From Choricystis sp. odSpoLacu1 (Eukaryota; Chlorophyta; Trebouxiophyceae): a stretch of 64,000 nt of DNA. A program made the translations under genes and the position numbers. Of this stretch, positions 50,866 through 59,602 are shown in pieces. The first letter of the stretch is position 1; each line of letters begins with the position of its first letter. Below the pieces are notes generated by a model, which worked only from the letters and a program-made list of their open reading frames with translations, was not told the origin of the DNA and searched no databases. The stretch covers positions 1,178,001 through 1,242,000 of the forward strand of contig OY253651.1 in assembly GCA_958009055.1 (NCBI GenBank). The letters are read 5' to 3'.

Positions 50866-53178
50866 TCACTCTTTCATCGCGCCCTCTGCCAGCGCGCGCG
50901 CGCTCACCGCCCCCGCCTCCAACCTCTCCCACTCGCGCCGCATCCCAGGCACGTGCGCCGTCCCCACCACCGCCACAATGGCGCGCGGTGTGGGCGGCAG
51001 CGCGTACTCGCCCTCCCCCACGCGGGGGGGGGCGGCTCCCTTGATGGCGGCCGCGGCCGCGGGCGCCGCGTAGCGCCACACACTCGGACCGCTGCCTCCC
51101 TTGTCCCTCGCGTACGCGGGGGCCAGCGCCTCCCCGCCCGCCGCCGCGTGAGCCACGGCCGCCATGTAGGCGTCCCGGTCGTCGATGAGGGGTTGGGTGG
51201 CGCCCGGCCACCCCAGCAACGCGTCTTCGCCCCAGTAGCGAGAGCGGGTTGTGATCGAGAGTGGCTCGGTGGGAGCCACCAGCGCCTCCAGCTCGGCCGC
51301 GGTCTTGGATGCAAAGGACCGCACCTCCACCAGGGGGGCCACAAACGGCCACACGCAGGCAGAGACACCCGCCACGGCGGCAGCGCGGACGGCGGTGATG
51401 GCGGCGTCGCCCTCGACGAGTCCTCCATCGATTGCGGTGGCTGCAGCCGCCACAATGCCCACCGCGGCCGCCGCCGCCACCGGCACAGCCAGCGCCACTC
51501 TGGCCGCCAGTTTGCGAGCGACGCGGGTCGAGGGCGCGTCTGCGACCACGACTGCAGCCGTCGTGCGCGTCGCGTCGGCGGCCGCGAGCGCGGCGCGCCA
51601 TGCGGCGCCGTCTTCCACGCCCGCCTTGTCGCCGGCGGCGGATTGATAACGTGCGTAACGTTTGGTCAGGGTGCAGGCCAACCAGTCCAGGGCGGGGGTG
51701 AGAGGGGAGGAGGAGGAGGGGGTGGAGGAGGCGTCTTCGTCGTCCTCTTCGTCGTCATCGTCGCCCGTTTTCGGCACGCGCGGCGGCGGCCACCTCCCCA
51801 CAAACGACGTCGCCACGTCGCCACCCCGCTCCCCCCCCGCCGCCGCCGCCACATCATCCACCGACACCGTCTCCACGGGCAGCACGTCCGCCAGGTTGTC
51901 CACACGCATCGTCTTGGTGAGGGGGAGGGGGCCGCGATACGGGACGAAGGGTTCGATGCCCGGGCCGACACCCCCCACGGCAGACTCTTCCAGGCCGGTC
52001 AACAAGGAGGGCGAGGCGTGGAGTGATTTGCCACCCTCGCCCTCACCCTCACCATCCAGTTTGAACACAATCTCCAGGCGGCCGGTCTCGATGCCTGAGT
52101 ACGAAACGCGCGCGCGCCTCCCGGGCGGCACGCCCGCCACCAGGGCCGCCAGCCCCGGGGCCGCCCCCGCCAGCACGCCCACCACGGCGCCCCGCTTGCC
52201 GGTGGCGGCAGCCGCGTCTGTGCCAGTTGCCAGGCGGGCGGCCGCTGCATCCGCGGCCGCTGCGTCGACGGTCGCGCCCGCGGCCTCCACCCCTGAATCC
52301 AGGCGCCACGCGACGGAGGTAGGCGGCGGCAGGTCGCGCGGCGTGGTGGCAAACACAACATCGCCTAGAGGCATGGCAGGTGCCATCGGAGGCGACGAGG
52401 AGGCGGTGGCCAGGTAGGCGGGCGCGGCACCGCTCCGCGGCATCGTCGTCGACGGGCGCACACTGCGAAACAGGCCCGTCGCCTGCAGCGCCACACAGTC
52501 GGCCTCAATGTCGGACGTGGTGACGGGCACACCCGGCGAGGTGCGGCACACGGACAGCAGGGCGTCGGTGGATGGCCACCCGTCGACGTCGGACGGCGTG
52601 CCGTCCAGCCGCACGCCGCTCGTGTGCCAGACTTGGGGGGTGGGGGCGTCCTTGTCGCGGGGGGGGAGGAGTAGGCCGAGCCGGTCGTTGCACACTTCCA
52701 CGAGGACGGCGTCGGGGGCGACGGCAGAGATGAGGGCGGCGGTCTGTGGAGCAGGGGGAGTGGATAGGGTGAGGGTCGCGGCCGCTCGCCATCGTCGAGC
52801 CGGCTTGTTTGTGCTGTCCTCTCGCGCGCCTTTCCCTCCGCCCCGCTCCCTCCCCCCACACCACCCTCCCTCCTTCTTCTCTCTCACCTGCTCCACCGAC
52901 ACAGCCGACACGTGGGACACGCCCAGAATGTAGACGGGCACCCCCCCCCTGCGCACGACTGCCACCGACCGCGCCAGGGACGGCGGCAGCTGGTCCAGCT
53001 CTGGCGGTGGAGGCAGCTGGGACCGCGTGTCTTTGGCTGTCACGGGAGCCGCGGCCAGCGACACGGCGGGCGACGGCGGCGGCGCGGCGCGGCGCGTTTG
53101 GCCGGCGCGTGGGGTGGTGGCTAGAGGGCGACCGCGCCGCGCAGGGCACGTGGGCCGGCGTGGTGCGAGGGCCCGCAT
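50866..53178 (-). CDS. TraB-family protein
   Basis: Exons 53178-52888 and 52743-50866 encode 722 residues. The first conserved TraB block is split by the intron: VPVYILGVSHVSAVSVEQ, then TAALISAVAPDAVLVEVCND. A very long Ala/Pro/Gly linker region (nt 51300-52600) is poorly conserved. The later block has RYWGEDALLGWPGATQPLID, and IVAVVGTAHVPGMRREWERL near the end, which holds the second TraB His. Two hydrophobic segments (about nt 51350-51500) suggest membrane anchoring, as in plant TRB proteins at mitochondria-ER contacts. The 144-nt intron is a multiple of three without stops. It converges on the cupredoxin-like gene. Confidence 0.8.
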   Translation of the reverse strand: MRALAPRRPTCPARRGRPLATTPRAGQTRRAAPPPSPAVSLAAAPVTAKDTRSQLPPPPELDQLPPSLARSVAVVRRGGVPVYILGVSHVSAVSVEQVREKKEGGWCGGRERGGGKGAREDSTNKPARRWRAAATLTLSTPPAPQTAALISAVAPDAVLVEVCNDRLGLLLPPRDKDAPTPQVWHTSGVRLDGTPSDVDGWPSTDALLSVCRTSPGVPVTTSDIEADCVALQATGLFRSVRPSTTMPRSGAAPAYLATASSSPPMAPAMPLGDVVFATTPRDLPPPTSVAWRLDSGVEAAGATVDAAAADAAAARLATGTDAAAATGKRGAVVGVLAGAAPGLAALVAGVPPGRRARVSYSGIETGRLEIVFKLDGEGEGEGGKSLHASPSLLTGLEESAVGGVGPGIEPFVPYRGPLPLTKTMRVDNLADVLPVETVSVDDVAAAAGGERGGDVATSFVGRWPPPRVPKTGDDDDEEDDEDASSTPSSSSPLTPALDWLACTLTKRYARYQSAAGDKAGVEDGAAWRAALAAADATRTTAAVVVADAPSTRVARKLAARVALAVPVAAAAAVGIVAAAATAIDGGLVEGDAAITAVRAAAVAGVSACVWPFVAPLVEVRSFASKTAAELEALVAPTEPLSITTRSRYWGEDALLGWPGATQPLIDDRDAYMAAVAHAAAGGEALAPAYARDKGGSGPSVWRYAAPAAAAAIKGAAPPRVGEGEYALPPTPRAIVAVVGTAHVPGMRREWERLEAGAVSARALAEGAMKE

Positions 53179-53376
53179 TTGAGCGAAGGAGAAGTTTGTG
53201 CGGCAGCCCGGGCCGCGCACCGCCAGTGGGAGGGATGAGGGGCGAGCGTGTGGCGGGCGGGCCAAAAAGTTGCGGGAGTTGTTCTCGCCCTTTTCGTCCT
53301 CTGCCCCCCACCTTTTCCCCCTGAGTGTCGTTTGTGTCTGTGTGAAGTTGAATACAGGCACTCCCCCACTCTTCTC

Positions 53377-53826
53377 TCACCCGCCCTCCACGCCGCCAAA
53401 GGTCGCCGCGTGATCCAGCAGGTCCGCCACGTCACTCGCCGCATTGCTCTGGCAGAGGTTCAGCTTCGCCCACTCCTCCGGTCCGGCCGCCACCAACGGA
53501 CAGCTTGGCAAGTACGCCCGCGTGATCAAAGCGTTGACGCCGTCCCCCGTGATCGCGACGCCCGAGTTGCCCTTGAACTCACGCGTGCGCGTAAAAACAC
53601 CCGCCGCCAACTCGTGCGCGCGCGTCCACGCAGCCTCCGTTGTGATCTTGTTGTTGTCCAGCCACACAGCGTAGTGCGCGTCGGCGTAGTCCAGGCAGTC
53701 GAGCAATGAGCCCAGGGTGCCGGCTTTCGCGTCGCCGAAGGCTTTACAAAAAAAGATCTCGTCGGCGCGCGCCTTGCCGACGGCCGCGCGCAGCACCTTG
53801 TGGTAGCGCACGGGCACTTTCTCGTT
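53377..53826 (-). CDS. Unknown protein (coding-like frame), 5' end unresolved
   Basis: A frame of at least 146 codons. I do not recognise its family, but it has the composition of a real protein: KVPVRYHKVLRAAVGKARAD, EIFFCKAFGDAKAG, LDCLDYADAHYAVWLDNNK, GNSGVAITGDGVNALITRAY and CPLVAAGPEEWAKLNLCQSN. It contains several aromatic and Cys residues and no low-complexity runs. The first codon of the open frame is not ATG (GTG), and the upstream sequence continues in another frame into the fragment described next. It may be the 3' part of one gene with that fragment, joined by an intron or frameshift I cannot place, or an independent gene whose start is hidden. Confidence 0.4.
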   Translation of the reverse strand, partial: NEKVPVRYHKVLRAAVGKARADEIFFCKAFGDAKAGTLGSLLDCLDYADAHYAVWLDNNKITTEAAWTRAHELAAGVFTRTREFKGNSGVAITGDGVNALITRAYLPSCPLVAAGPEEWAKLNLCQSNAASDVADLLDHAATFGGVEGG

Positions 53827-53829
53827 GCC

Positions 53830-54213
53830 CCGCGCGGCGCGCGTCGCCCTTGGGGCGGCGTGTAGGTGAGCCCGTCAGAGGGGGCGTGCTTGGTGCGGGC
53901 GCTCGCGCTGACGGCGACGCGCAGCGGTTCGACAGCCAGCAGGGTGGCGTAGCCCTTGGCAAAGGCGGCTTCCACGGCTGCGACTGCCGCGCGCCGGCGC
54001 GGGCGCGGGGAGCGGTGTTTGGTGTCGCCACCACCGCCACCCTCCACCGAGGCCTGAGCGTCGCCGCCGGCCACGTCAGCGCGTTGGCTTCCCCAGGCGT
54101 CAGCGGCGCAGGGTCTTCCGTCAGCGCGCGCGCGAGGCACGCCCCAAACTCGGCGGGGCTGCGGTACACCAGGGCATCGGCAAACCGGGCGGCAATGCCG
54201 GTTTGGAGGTGAG
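53830..54213 (-). pseudogene. Possible DGD1-like C-terminal remnant
   Basis: Two overlapping frames on the minus strand look protein-like. The first (about 54213-54060) reads ARFADALVYRSPAEFGACLA, RALTEDPAPLTPGEANALTW and PAAT. The second (about 54000-53850) reads AAFAKGYATLLAVEPLRVAV, SASART. By eye these resemble consecutive parts of the digalactosyldiacylglycerol synthase C-terminus (a PEEF segment, a LTPEQ segment ending LSWEAAT, then an AFAHY..LR segment). The glycosyltransferase catalytic region is absent, since the next gene starts only about 170 bp upstream. It is either a broken remnant or a misread of a different gene; confidence is low. Confidence 0.3.
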
Positions 54214-54381
54214 AGAGGGGTCGGCCGACAGTTTTTCACACACTCCGCTCGCAATTCGCTCGCAGCCTCTGTGTGCGTGGGCAGCGCGCGCGCGCCTCGT
54301 GCCTCCCGCGTGTGGCGCGTGTGTGTCTGTGTGTGCACAGCCCCTCACACAACCCTCGCCCCTCCCCCGCGGGGCAACGCA

Positions 54382-54898
54382 ATGGCGTCCCCGCCGCGCG
54401 CGCCGTCACGGAACGCGGCCGACGTGGACGCCGTGCTCAAAGCCCTGGTCGAGGACGGTGCGTTGATCCTGTGTGTGTGAAGGACAGTGCGTGTGTGTGC
54501 GTGTGCGATCAAAAACTCAGAAAACTCACCCCCCTTTTTTCCCCCTTTTGCTAGGCACCTTTGACGCACTCCGCCGCCGCCTTGACGCCGCCCTCGCCGC
54601 TGACCCCGCCGTCGTGCGCCGCGCAGACAGTCTGGCAGCAACCGTCGCATCCGCCTCACAGCCCACCGCCCCCTCTCAACCTCCGTCCCAGCCCGCCCTC
54701 GCCCCCGCCCGCCCACGCGCCGACGTCGTCGCGTCCGCGCTCGCCCACGGCGGCGCGTCCGCCATCCTGGACGACGCCCTGGCGGCTGCCTGGCGAGCGT
54801 TGGCGCCTGGCGGTGACCTGGGGGGCGACGTGGAGGCAGCTGCTCAGCGTGGGCTGGGGGTTGTGTGGGACGAGAGGGACGGCGAGAAGGGAGAGTAG
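54382..54898 (+). CDS. Small helical protein, unknown
   Basis: Exons 54382-54457 and 54555-54898 encode 139 residues, joined in phase (G|GTGCG to TAG|GC). No known family is recognised. It has a short Ser/Arg N-terminus, a helix DVDAVLKALVEDGTFDALRR, then RLDAALAADPAVVRRADSLA, a Pro/Gln-rich linker and a second helical part, DVVASALAHGGASAILDDAL and AAAWRALAPG. Leucine/alanine spacing suggests helical bundle or coiled-coil interactions. The acceptor TAG is weaker than the usual CAG. It may be a small complex subunit; that is a guess. Confidence 0.5.
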
Positions 54899-55085
54899 AA
54901 AAAAGGTGTTTTTTGTTTTCTGTGGGTTTCAACACTCTTCAGCTTCTGCCTAGCACAATGAAAACGTGCGCTCTACTTTCTCTCTCCCGCAGGGGTGGGC
55001 GGCACCGGGAGGGTGGCGACCACCGTGCGTCATTGTTTTTGTCTCTCCACCCCCTAGTTTTGTGTCATCCCTCTCTTCCTTGCCT

Positions 55086-55963
55086 TCACAGCTCGTACGG
55101 GCCGCGCGCCGGGTAGTCCGCGCTCGTCAGGAAGCGGCACGACTCCAGCAGGATGGCCAGGTCGGGGCGGGTGAAGGGGGAGGAGGCGACGTCGACGGCG
55201 TAGACCGCGCCATCGGCATCCAGAATGATGGTGGCGGGCTCCGGGATGATGCAGGCGTCCGTGCCGCCGCCACGGGGAGTCGAGGGCGTGGAAGCGTACA
55301 GCCTCCACGCCGCCATGGCCGAAGGGGGCAGACCGTAGCACGCTTTCATGCCGAGAGTTTCCTTCGACCCGCCGCCCGCGGGGCTGGCCTCCGCCACGCG
55401 GTCGCAGAAGGAGGCGGCCCGGTCGGCGCCATCCGCGGTCACCGTCACAATCTCAAACCCACAGTCCGCAAAGTCGGGGGCGAGGGAGGCGAGGCCGGCC
55501 ACGTAGGCGCGCGAAATCGGGCACGCGACGCCGCGGTGGACCACGAGCAGGGTCCAGGTGCCGCCCGGGGCCCCGATTTCAAGGTGGCCGCCCTGTTGTG
55601 TGTGGGTGGTGTGTGGGTGTGGATGGGTGGGGGTTGGGGTGGGTGTGGGTGTGGATGGGTGGGGGTTGGGGTGGGTGTGGGTGTGGGTGTGCGTGGCGTG
55701 GTGGGTTGAAAAAACGACGCAGCAGCGAAAATCACCTGCACCGTCGGCAGCGTCACGTGGGGCAGGCCCATGCCCGGAATCAGGCGGCCCACGCCACTGG
55801 ACCGGCCCATCATGCCGCCACCCCGGTTGATGCCGGCGGCGGCAAACGCAGCCTTGGTGCGGTCGGCGATGGAGGGGGTGCCGCCCGACGCGGCGGCGGG
55901 GGACGCGGACGCGAACGCCGTGCCAGAGCGGCGGCGGCGGGTGAAGGGCAAGAGGGAGACCAT
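55086..55963 (-). CDS. AhpC/TSA-like redoxin, plastid or mitochondrial
   Basis: Exons 55963-55736 and 55592-55086 encode 244 residues. A Ser/Arg-rich leader of about 55 residues precedes LPHVTLPTVQGGHLEIGA. The thioredoxin-fold domain has WTLLVVHRGVACPISRAY, where the peroxidatic-type Cys is in RGVACP and the second Cys of a CxxC is Ser. It continues DCGFEIVTVTADGADRAASF and ends in DYPARGP. Proteins of this redoxin subtype occur widely in bacteria and algae with a CPxC or CPxS variant. Here peroxidase activity would have to be one-Cys. The intron contains a G-rich duplication. The gene is divergent from THOC5. Confidence 0.75.
55618..55681. repeat. 32-bp tandem duplication, G-rich, intronic
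   Basis: Two tandem 32-base units, made of runs of three to five G separated by T or A, in the intron of the redoxin gene and followed by further GGGTGT units. They sit between donor and acceptor, on the strand opposite to transcription, and may form a G-quadruplex in DNA. Confidence 0.8.
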
Positions 55964-56153
55964 TGGTGTGTGCGCGGGGTGGGTGGGTGGCGCGGGTTGG
56001 TGCGGGTGGGCGAGGGTGAGTGGGAAGAGCGGAGAGAGAAGTGAGTCGACAACGAAAAAACCAAGCACACAAACCGGCGGGATTTGCGCGGGCGGCACCG
56101 CGGCATCGCCCTCCCCGCGCCGCGCCCCCTCCCTCTCTCTTCCCACCCCTGCC

Positions 56154-57365
56154 ATGGCCAACCTCACCACCGCCACCGCCGCCCTGCGCGCCATGGCGGC
56201 CGACCTGGCGGCCGCTGCCGCTGCCGGCACCCCCCCCCCGCCCTCCACCCTCGACGGCGGCACCCTGCTCGCCGCCCTCAAAGCCGCTACCACGGCCGAC
56301 GTGGTCGCCCTGGAGGCTGCTCGGACGGCTGCTGCGTCTGCCGCCTCCGTCGCAGACGGTGTCAGTGCCCACGTGTCTGCCCTCGCGTACCGCGCTGCCC
56401 ACTACTCGCGCGAAGTCGGCGCGGCAGCCGCCTTTCACTCAGCCTACGACGACGCGTCCATCGACCTCATGCCAGTGGCCGACTTTTGGGCTACCGCGCC
56501 CCCCGACCTGGTGGCGGCTGCCCAGGCGTCGGCGCATGGACTGGAGCGCGCGCGGTTGGAGCACGAGCGCGCGGCGCGTGTCGCGGCTGTGGACGCGTTG
56601 CGTGTCGCCCGGGCCGACCTCAAATCTTCCCAATCAGAGGCAGCAGCCGCCCGTACCGCCCTGGCTGAACTGGCGGGCGATGCAGCCTCCGTGGCTGCCG
56701 CGGTGGACGCGGTGCGCGCGCGGTTGCGCCTGCCGCGCGCGCCGCGGCCGGGGGCTGCGGCTGCGGCTGCGGCTGACGCGGCGGTGGGCCTGCCTCCTCC
56801 GCTCTACACTGTCTACTCCCAGCTGGCGGGGGCGGCTGGCGGCTGGCCAGAGGTGAGGGCAGTCGTGGAGAGCGCGGCGGGCGGCGACGCGAGCGGGGAC
56901 CACGCGCCCGCTGCTGGCAGGGTGCACGTGAGGCTGTTGGCTGATGGCAGTGGTGAGGATGACGACACAATCCCTCCCCTGGCCGACATCGAGTTGGCCT
57001 ACATCCCGTCCCTGCGCGTCGTGACGGCGGGGCCACGCCCTGGCACGGCCCCCGCCCTCGCCACCGCCACCGCCACCGCCCTCGCCACCGCCTTCCCTGA
57101 TGACGACGGCACCCGCCTGCCCACTGAAGCCGCGCACCAGCTGGCGGGTGGGGAGGGTGCCTGGCCGGCTGGCATGGCCGGGAAACCCTACCGGTGGGCG
57201 CAGGCCTTGGCGGGGCTCGACCTGCACCCTGCTGACGGGGGGGCGCCGCCACCGGGCGTCCTGGCCGCGCTGCGGTCCCAGACCCGGGGGTACACAGCGT
57301 TGCGCGCGTTGAGGGATGGACTGGTGGGCGGTGGTGGGGGGCGGCAGCGCCCCGCACAGCTGTGA
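56154..57365 (+). CDS. THOC5, THO/TREX mRNA export complex subunit
   Basis: A single exon of 403 residues. A mostly helical N-terminal half (ADVVALEAARTAAASAASVA, HVSALAYRAAHYSREVGAAA, RADLKSSQSEAAAARTALAE) forms predicted coiled coils. The conserved block LPPPLYTVYSQLAGAAGG matches the THOC5 LP-PLY-L-SQL signature. The later PLADIELAYIPSLRVVT and AGKPYRWAQALAGLDLHP are the next most conserved family segments. THO couples transcription and mRNA export. Total length is shorter than animal THOC5 (about 680), as in other algae. It is divergent from the redoxin gene (190 bp). Confidence 0.82.
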   Translation: MANLTTATAALRAMAADLAAAAAAGTPPPPSTLDGGTLLAALKAATTADVVALEAARTAAASAASVADGVSAHVSALAYRAAHYSREVGAAAAFHSAYDDASIDLMPVADFWATAPPDLVAAAQASAHGLERARLEHERAARVAAVDALRVARADLKSSQSEAAAARTALAELAGDAASVAAAVDAVRARLRLPRAPRPGAAAAAAADAAVGLPPPLYTVYSQLAGAAGGWPEVRAVVESAAGGDASGDHAPAAGRVHVRLLADGSGEDDDTIPPLADIELAYIPSLRVVTAGPRPGTAPALATATATALATAFPDDDGTRLPTEAAHQLAGGEGAWPAGMAGKPYRWAQALAGLDLHPADGGAPPPGVLAALRSQTRGYTALRALRDGLVGGGGGRQRPAQL

Positions 57366-57498
57366 AGGGGTGGAGGGTGAAGGGGTGGAGGGTGGGGAAG
57401 CGTGATGACAACAAAAACATAGACAAAGGTTTGGGAGTCTGTTTCAGTGTGGTGTGGTGGTGGAGGTTTGCCTCTCTCTCCCCCTCTCCCCCCCCCCC

Positions 57499-58219
57499 TC
57501 ACACCATTCGCCTGGGCGGCGCGGGCGACCCATGGTGCAGGATCAAGCGGTACCGCCCCCCCTCCCGCCGCTCAAACACATTGGTCGCCAGCACGCGCCC
57601 CCCCGTGTCGCCCGCGTCCACCCGCTCCACACACGTGACGACCGCCAGGGCGCTGTCGGGGGGCGCGTGCACCCGCACGTCTGCCAAATCGATGGCCAGG
57701 CCGCCCGGGGCGGAGGCAAAGATGAGGCGCCACGATTCCAGCACCGCGTCGCGCCCAGCGATGCAGCCGGATCCAGGGTGGATGCACTGCACGTGGTCGC
57801 CGTCCCCCAGGAGGGAGGCCATGACGTCGATGTCGGCGGCACGAAAGGCGGCGTAGAAGCGGTCGTTGGCGGCGGCGGCGGCGAGGGCGTCGTCGTCTTC
57901 GAGAGCGCTGAAGAGAGAAAATGTGTGTGTGTGTGTGTGTGAGTGCGATGATCCGACCCACCCCACCCCCGCCTTCCACCTCCATTCTCTCTCTTCTCTC
58001 TCACTTCAACTGATCGCGCAGCTGGGCGGCGCGGCCATAGTCCTCCGCGTCCACGGCGGCCGACAGCGCGGCGCGCAGGGCGTCCAAGTCTGCCGGGTCG
58101 GCGCGCGCGATCAGGCGGCGGCCACGGGGTAGGGTGTGCGCGTGCCGCTGGTGGGCGCCCAGGGAGGCGGCGCGAAGGGGGCGGACAGCTCGCGGCGGGG
58201 TCTGCACGACGACGCGCAT
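57499..58219 (-). CDS. UVR-motif plus SnoaL-like domain protein
   Basis: Exons 58219-58005 and 57907-57499 encode 207 residues. After a basic, plastid-like leader, exon 1 carries a UVR motif: LDALRAALSAAVDAEDYGRA and QLRDQLK, normally the UvrB-UvrC interaction helix hairpin, also found in plastid proteins. Exon 2 encodes an NTF2/SnoaL-like fold: DRFYAAFRAADIDVMASLLG, HPGSGCIAGRDAVLESW, VVTCVERV and RYRLILHHGSP. The combination is found in photosynthetic eukaryotes; I know no tested function. Intron (TG)n is present at 57921-57940. Confidence 0.75.
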
Positions 58220-58407
58220 TGGTGGACTGGGAGGCAGACACGGGGCGTGCAACAACCACTGAAGCTTGGGTGCAGCTGTGTGCGTGCTTGCCTGCCCATA
58301 GAGGGCACACAGTGAAGGAAAAGAAAGGGGAGAGTGACCGGCAAGTGTTTCGCTTTGGTTACAAAACACGGACGGCTCGACCCCCAACCACCCTCCCTCC
58401 CCCTACC

Positions 58408-59433
58408 CTACGCTCTCGGCGGCTCGCCGTCCCTGCTGGCCACCCGGTACGGCAGCTTGGCGCCGTGCACCGAGTATGTGGCTCCCTCCTCCCGCACGCG
58501 CACACCCTCCCGATCGAAGAAGCGGCCGCCGGCGATCGCTTGGCCTCCGCGCGTCGCAAACGCGGCCAGTGCGCCCGACGGCGTCAAGTACTCAATGGCG
58601 CCACGGCTGCCGGCAGCCGCTCGCACGCGTGGCACCAAGTCCCGGGCCACGGTGGCGGGTTCCTCGGCCAACACATTAAAAATGCGGCGCGCGACGGGGG
58701 ACGTCGCACCCTCCAGCAGCAGGTCAGTGACCACCAGCCCGGGGGACAGCTGCCAACACCCAATGTTGTGTAGACCAGACGCTTGCAGCTCGTCCGCTAT
58801 GGCGTCGATGGCGACGGTGACGGCGGCTTTGCTGGCTTTGTGGGTGGCGGACGTTTTTGAGAGCGACCGCCCCCACGACGAAAATCCGTACGAAAAAACG
58901 TGATAGGCGCGGTCGGAGGGTTGTGTCTGAAACAGAGAGATGGCGGCCCGGCACCCCAGCAGCGTGCCGGTCACGTTGGCGGCCACCGCGTCGGCGATGC
59001 GGCGCGGGTCGATCTCTGTCAGTGGCAGCGTGGGTGTCGACGCGCCTGCATTGTTGAGCCAGCGGTCGACGATGTGGATCTTGTCCTTTGCAAACGCAGC
59101 CAACTCATCGGCTGCGCCGGGGGCGCGGACATCGCACACGATGGCGTGCACGGTGGCTGTCGGGTGGCGCGTTTTCAGTTCGGCCAGCGCAGCAGCCACA
59201 CGATTCTCTTCACGGCCACACACGACGACACGGTCGCCCGCTTGGAGAAACCCGGACGCCAGCTCGAAGCCCAGGCCACGCGTGGCGCCTGTGATGACGA
59301 CACCGAGGGAGGCGTGGGTCACTGTGCGGCGTGCGCGGCGGTGTGTGCGTGTGGGGCGGCGTAGTGGCAGCGACAGCAGCCGTGACACGCATGGTGTCGG
59401 CGGCGTGGCGGCCAGGGGCAGAGGCCGCGCCAT
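58408..59433 (-). CDS. Short-chain dehydrogenase, chlorophyll b reductase (NOL-like), Tyr-to-His
   Basis: A single exon of 341 residues. A plastid-like leader (MARPLPLAATPPTPC, then Arg-rich) precedes the SDR domain. The cofactor loop VVITGATRGLGFELASGF and the core VDRWLNNAGASTPTL are present. Downstream, ATHKASKAAVTVAIDAI replaces the catalytic YxxxK by HxxxK (codon CAC). AISLFQTQ and HVFSYGFSS match the NOL layout around the catalytic Ser. NYC1 and NOL reduce chlorophyll b to 7-hydroxymethyl chlorophyll a during light-harvesting turnover. The His either lowers activity or reflects neofunctionalisation; the Tyr-to-His change needs only one base. Confidence 0.72.
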   Translation of the reverse strand: MARPLPLAATPPTPCVSRLLSLPLRRPTRTHRRARRTVTHASLGVVITGATRGLGFELASGFLQAGDRVVVCGREENRVAAALAELKTRHPTATVHAIVCDVRAPGAADELAAFAKDKIHIVDRWLNNAGASTPTLPLTEIDPRRIADAVAANVTGTLLGCRAAISLFQTQPSDRAYHVFSYGFSSWGRSLSKTSATHKASKAAVTVAIDAIADELQASGLHNIGCWQLSPGLVVTDLLLEGATSPVARRIFNVLAEEPATVARDLVPRVRAAAGSRGAIEYLTPSGALAAFATRGGQAIAGGRFFDREGVRVREEGATYSVHGAKLPYRVASRDGEPPRA

Positions 59434-59602
59434 GGCGGTGGGGGAGAGGAGGGGAACGCCCGGTCGCAATTGGTGCCGTTCGAGAGAGTGTTCACCCCTT
59501 TCACCCAGCCCCCTCAGGGTCCAAACCTGCGTTTAAAGCACACACAAGCACAGCTACAGGGACACAACACACACCACAACACCAAACATTCACGTTTCCC
59601 AA

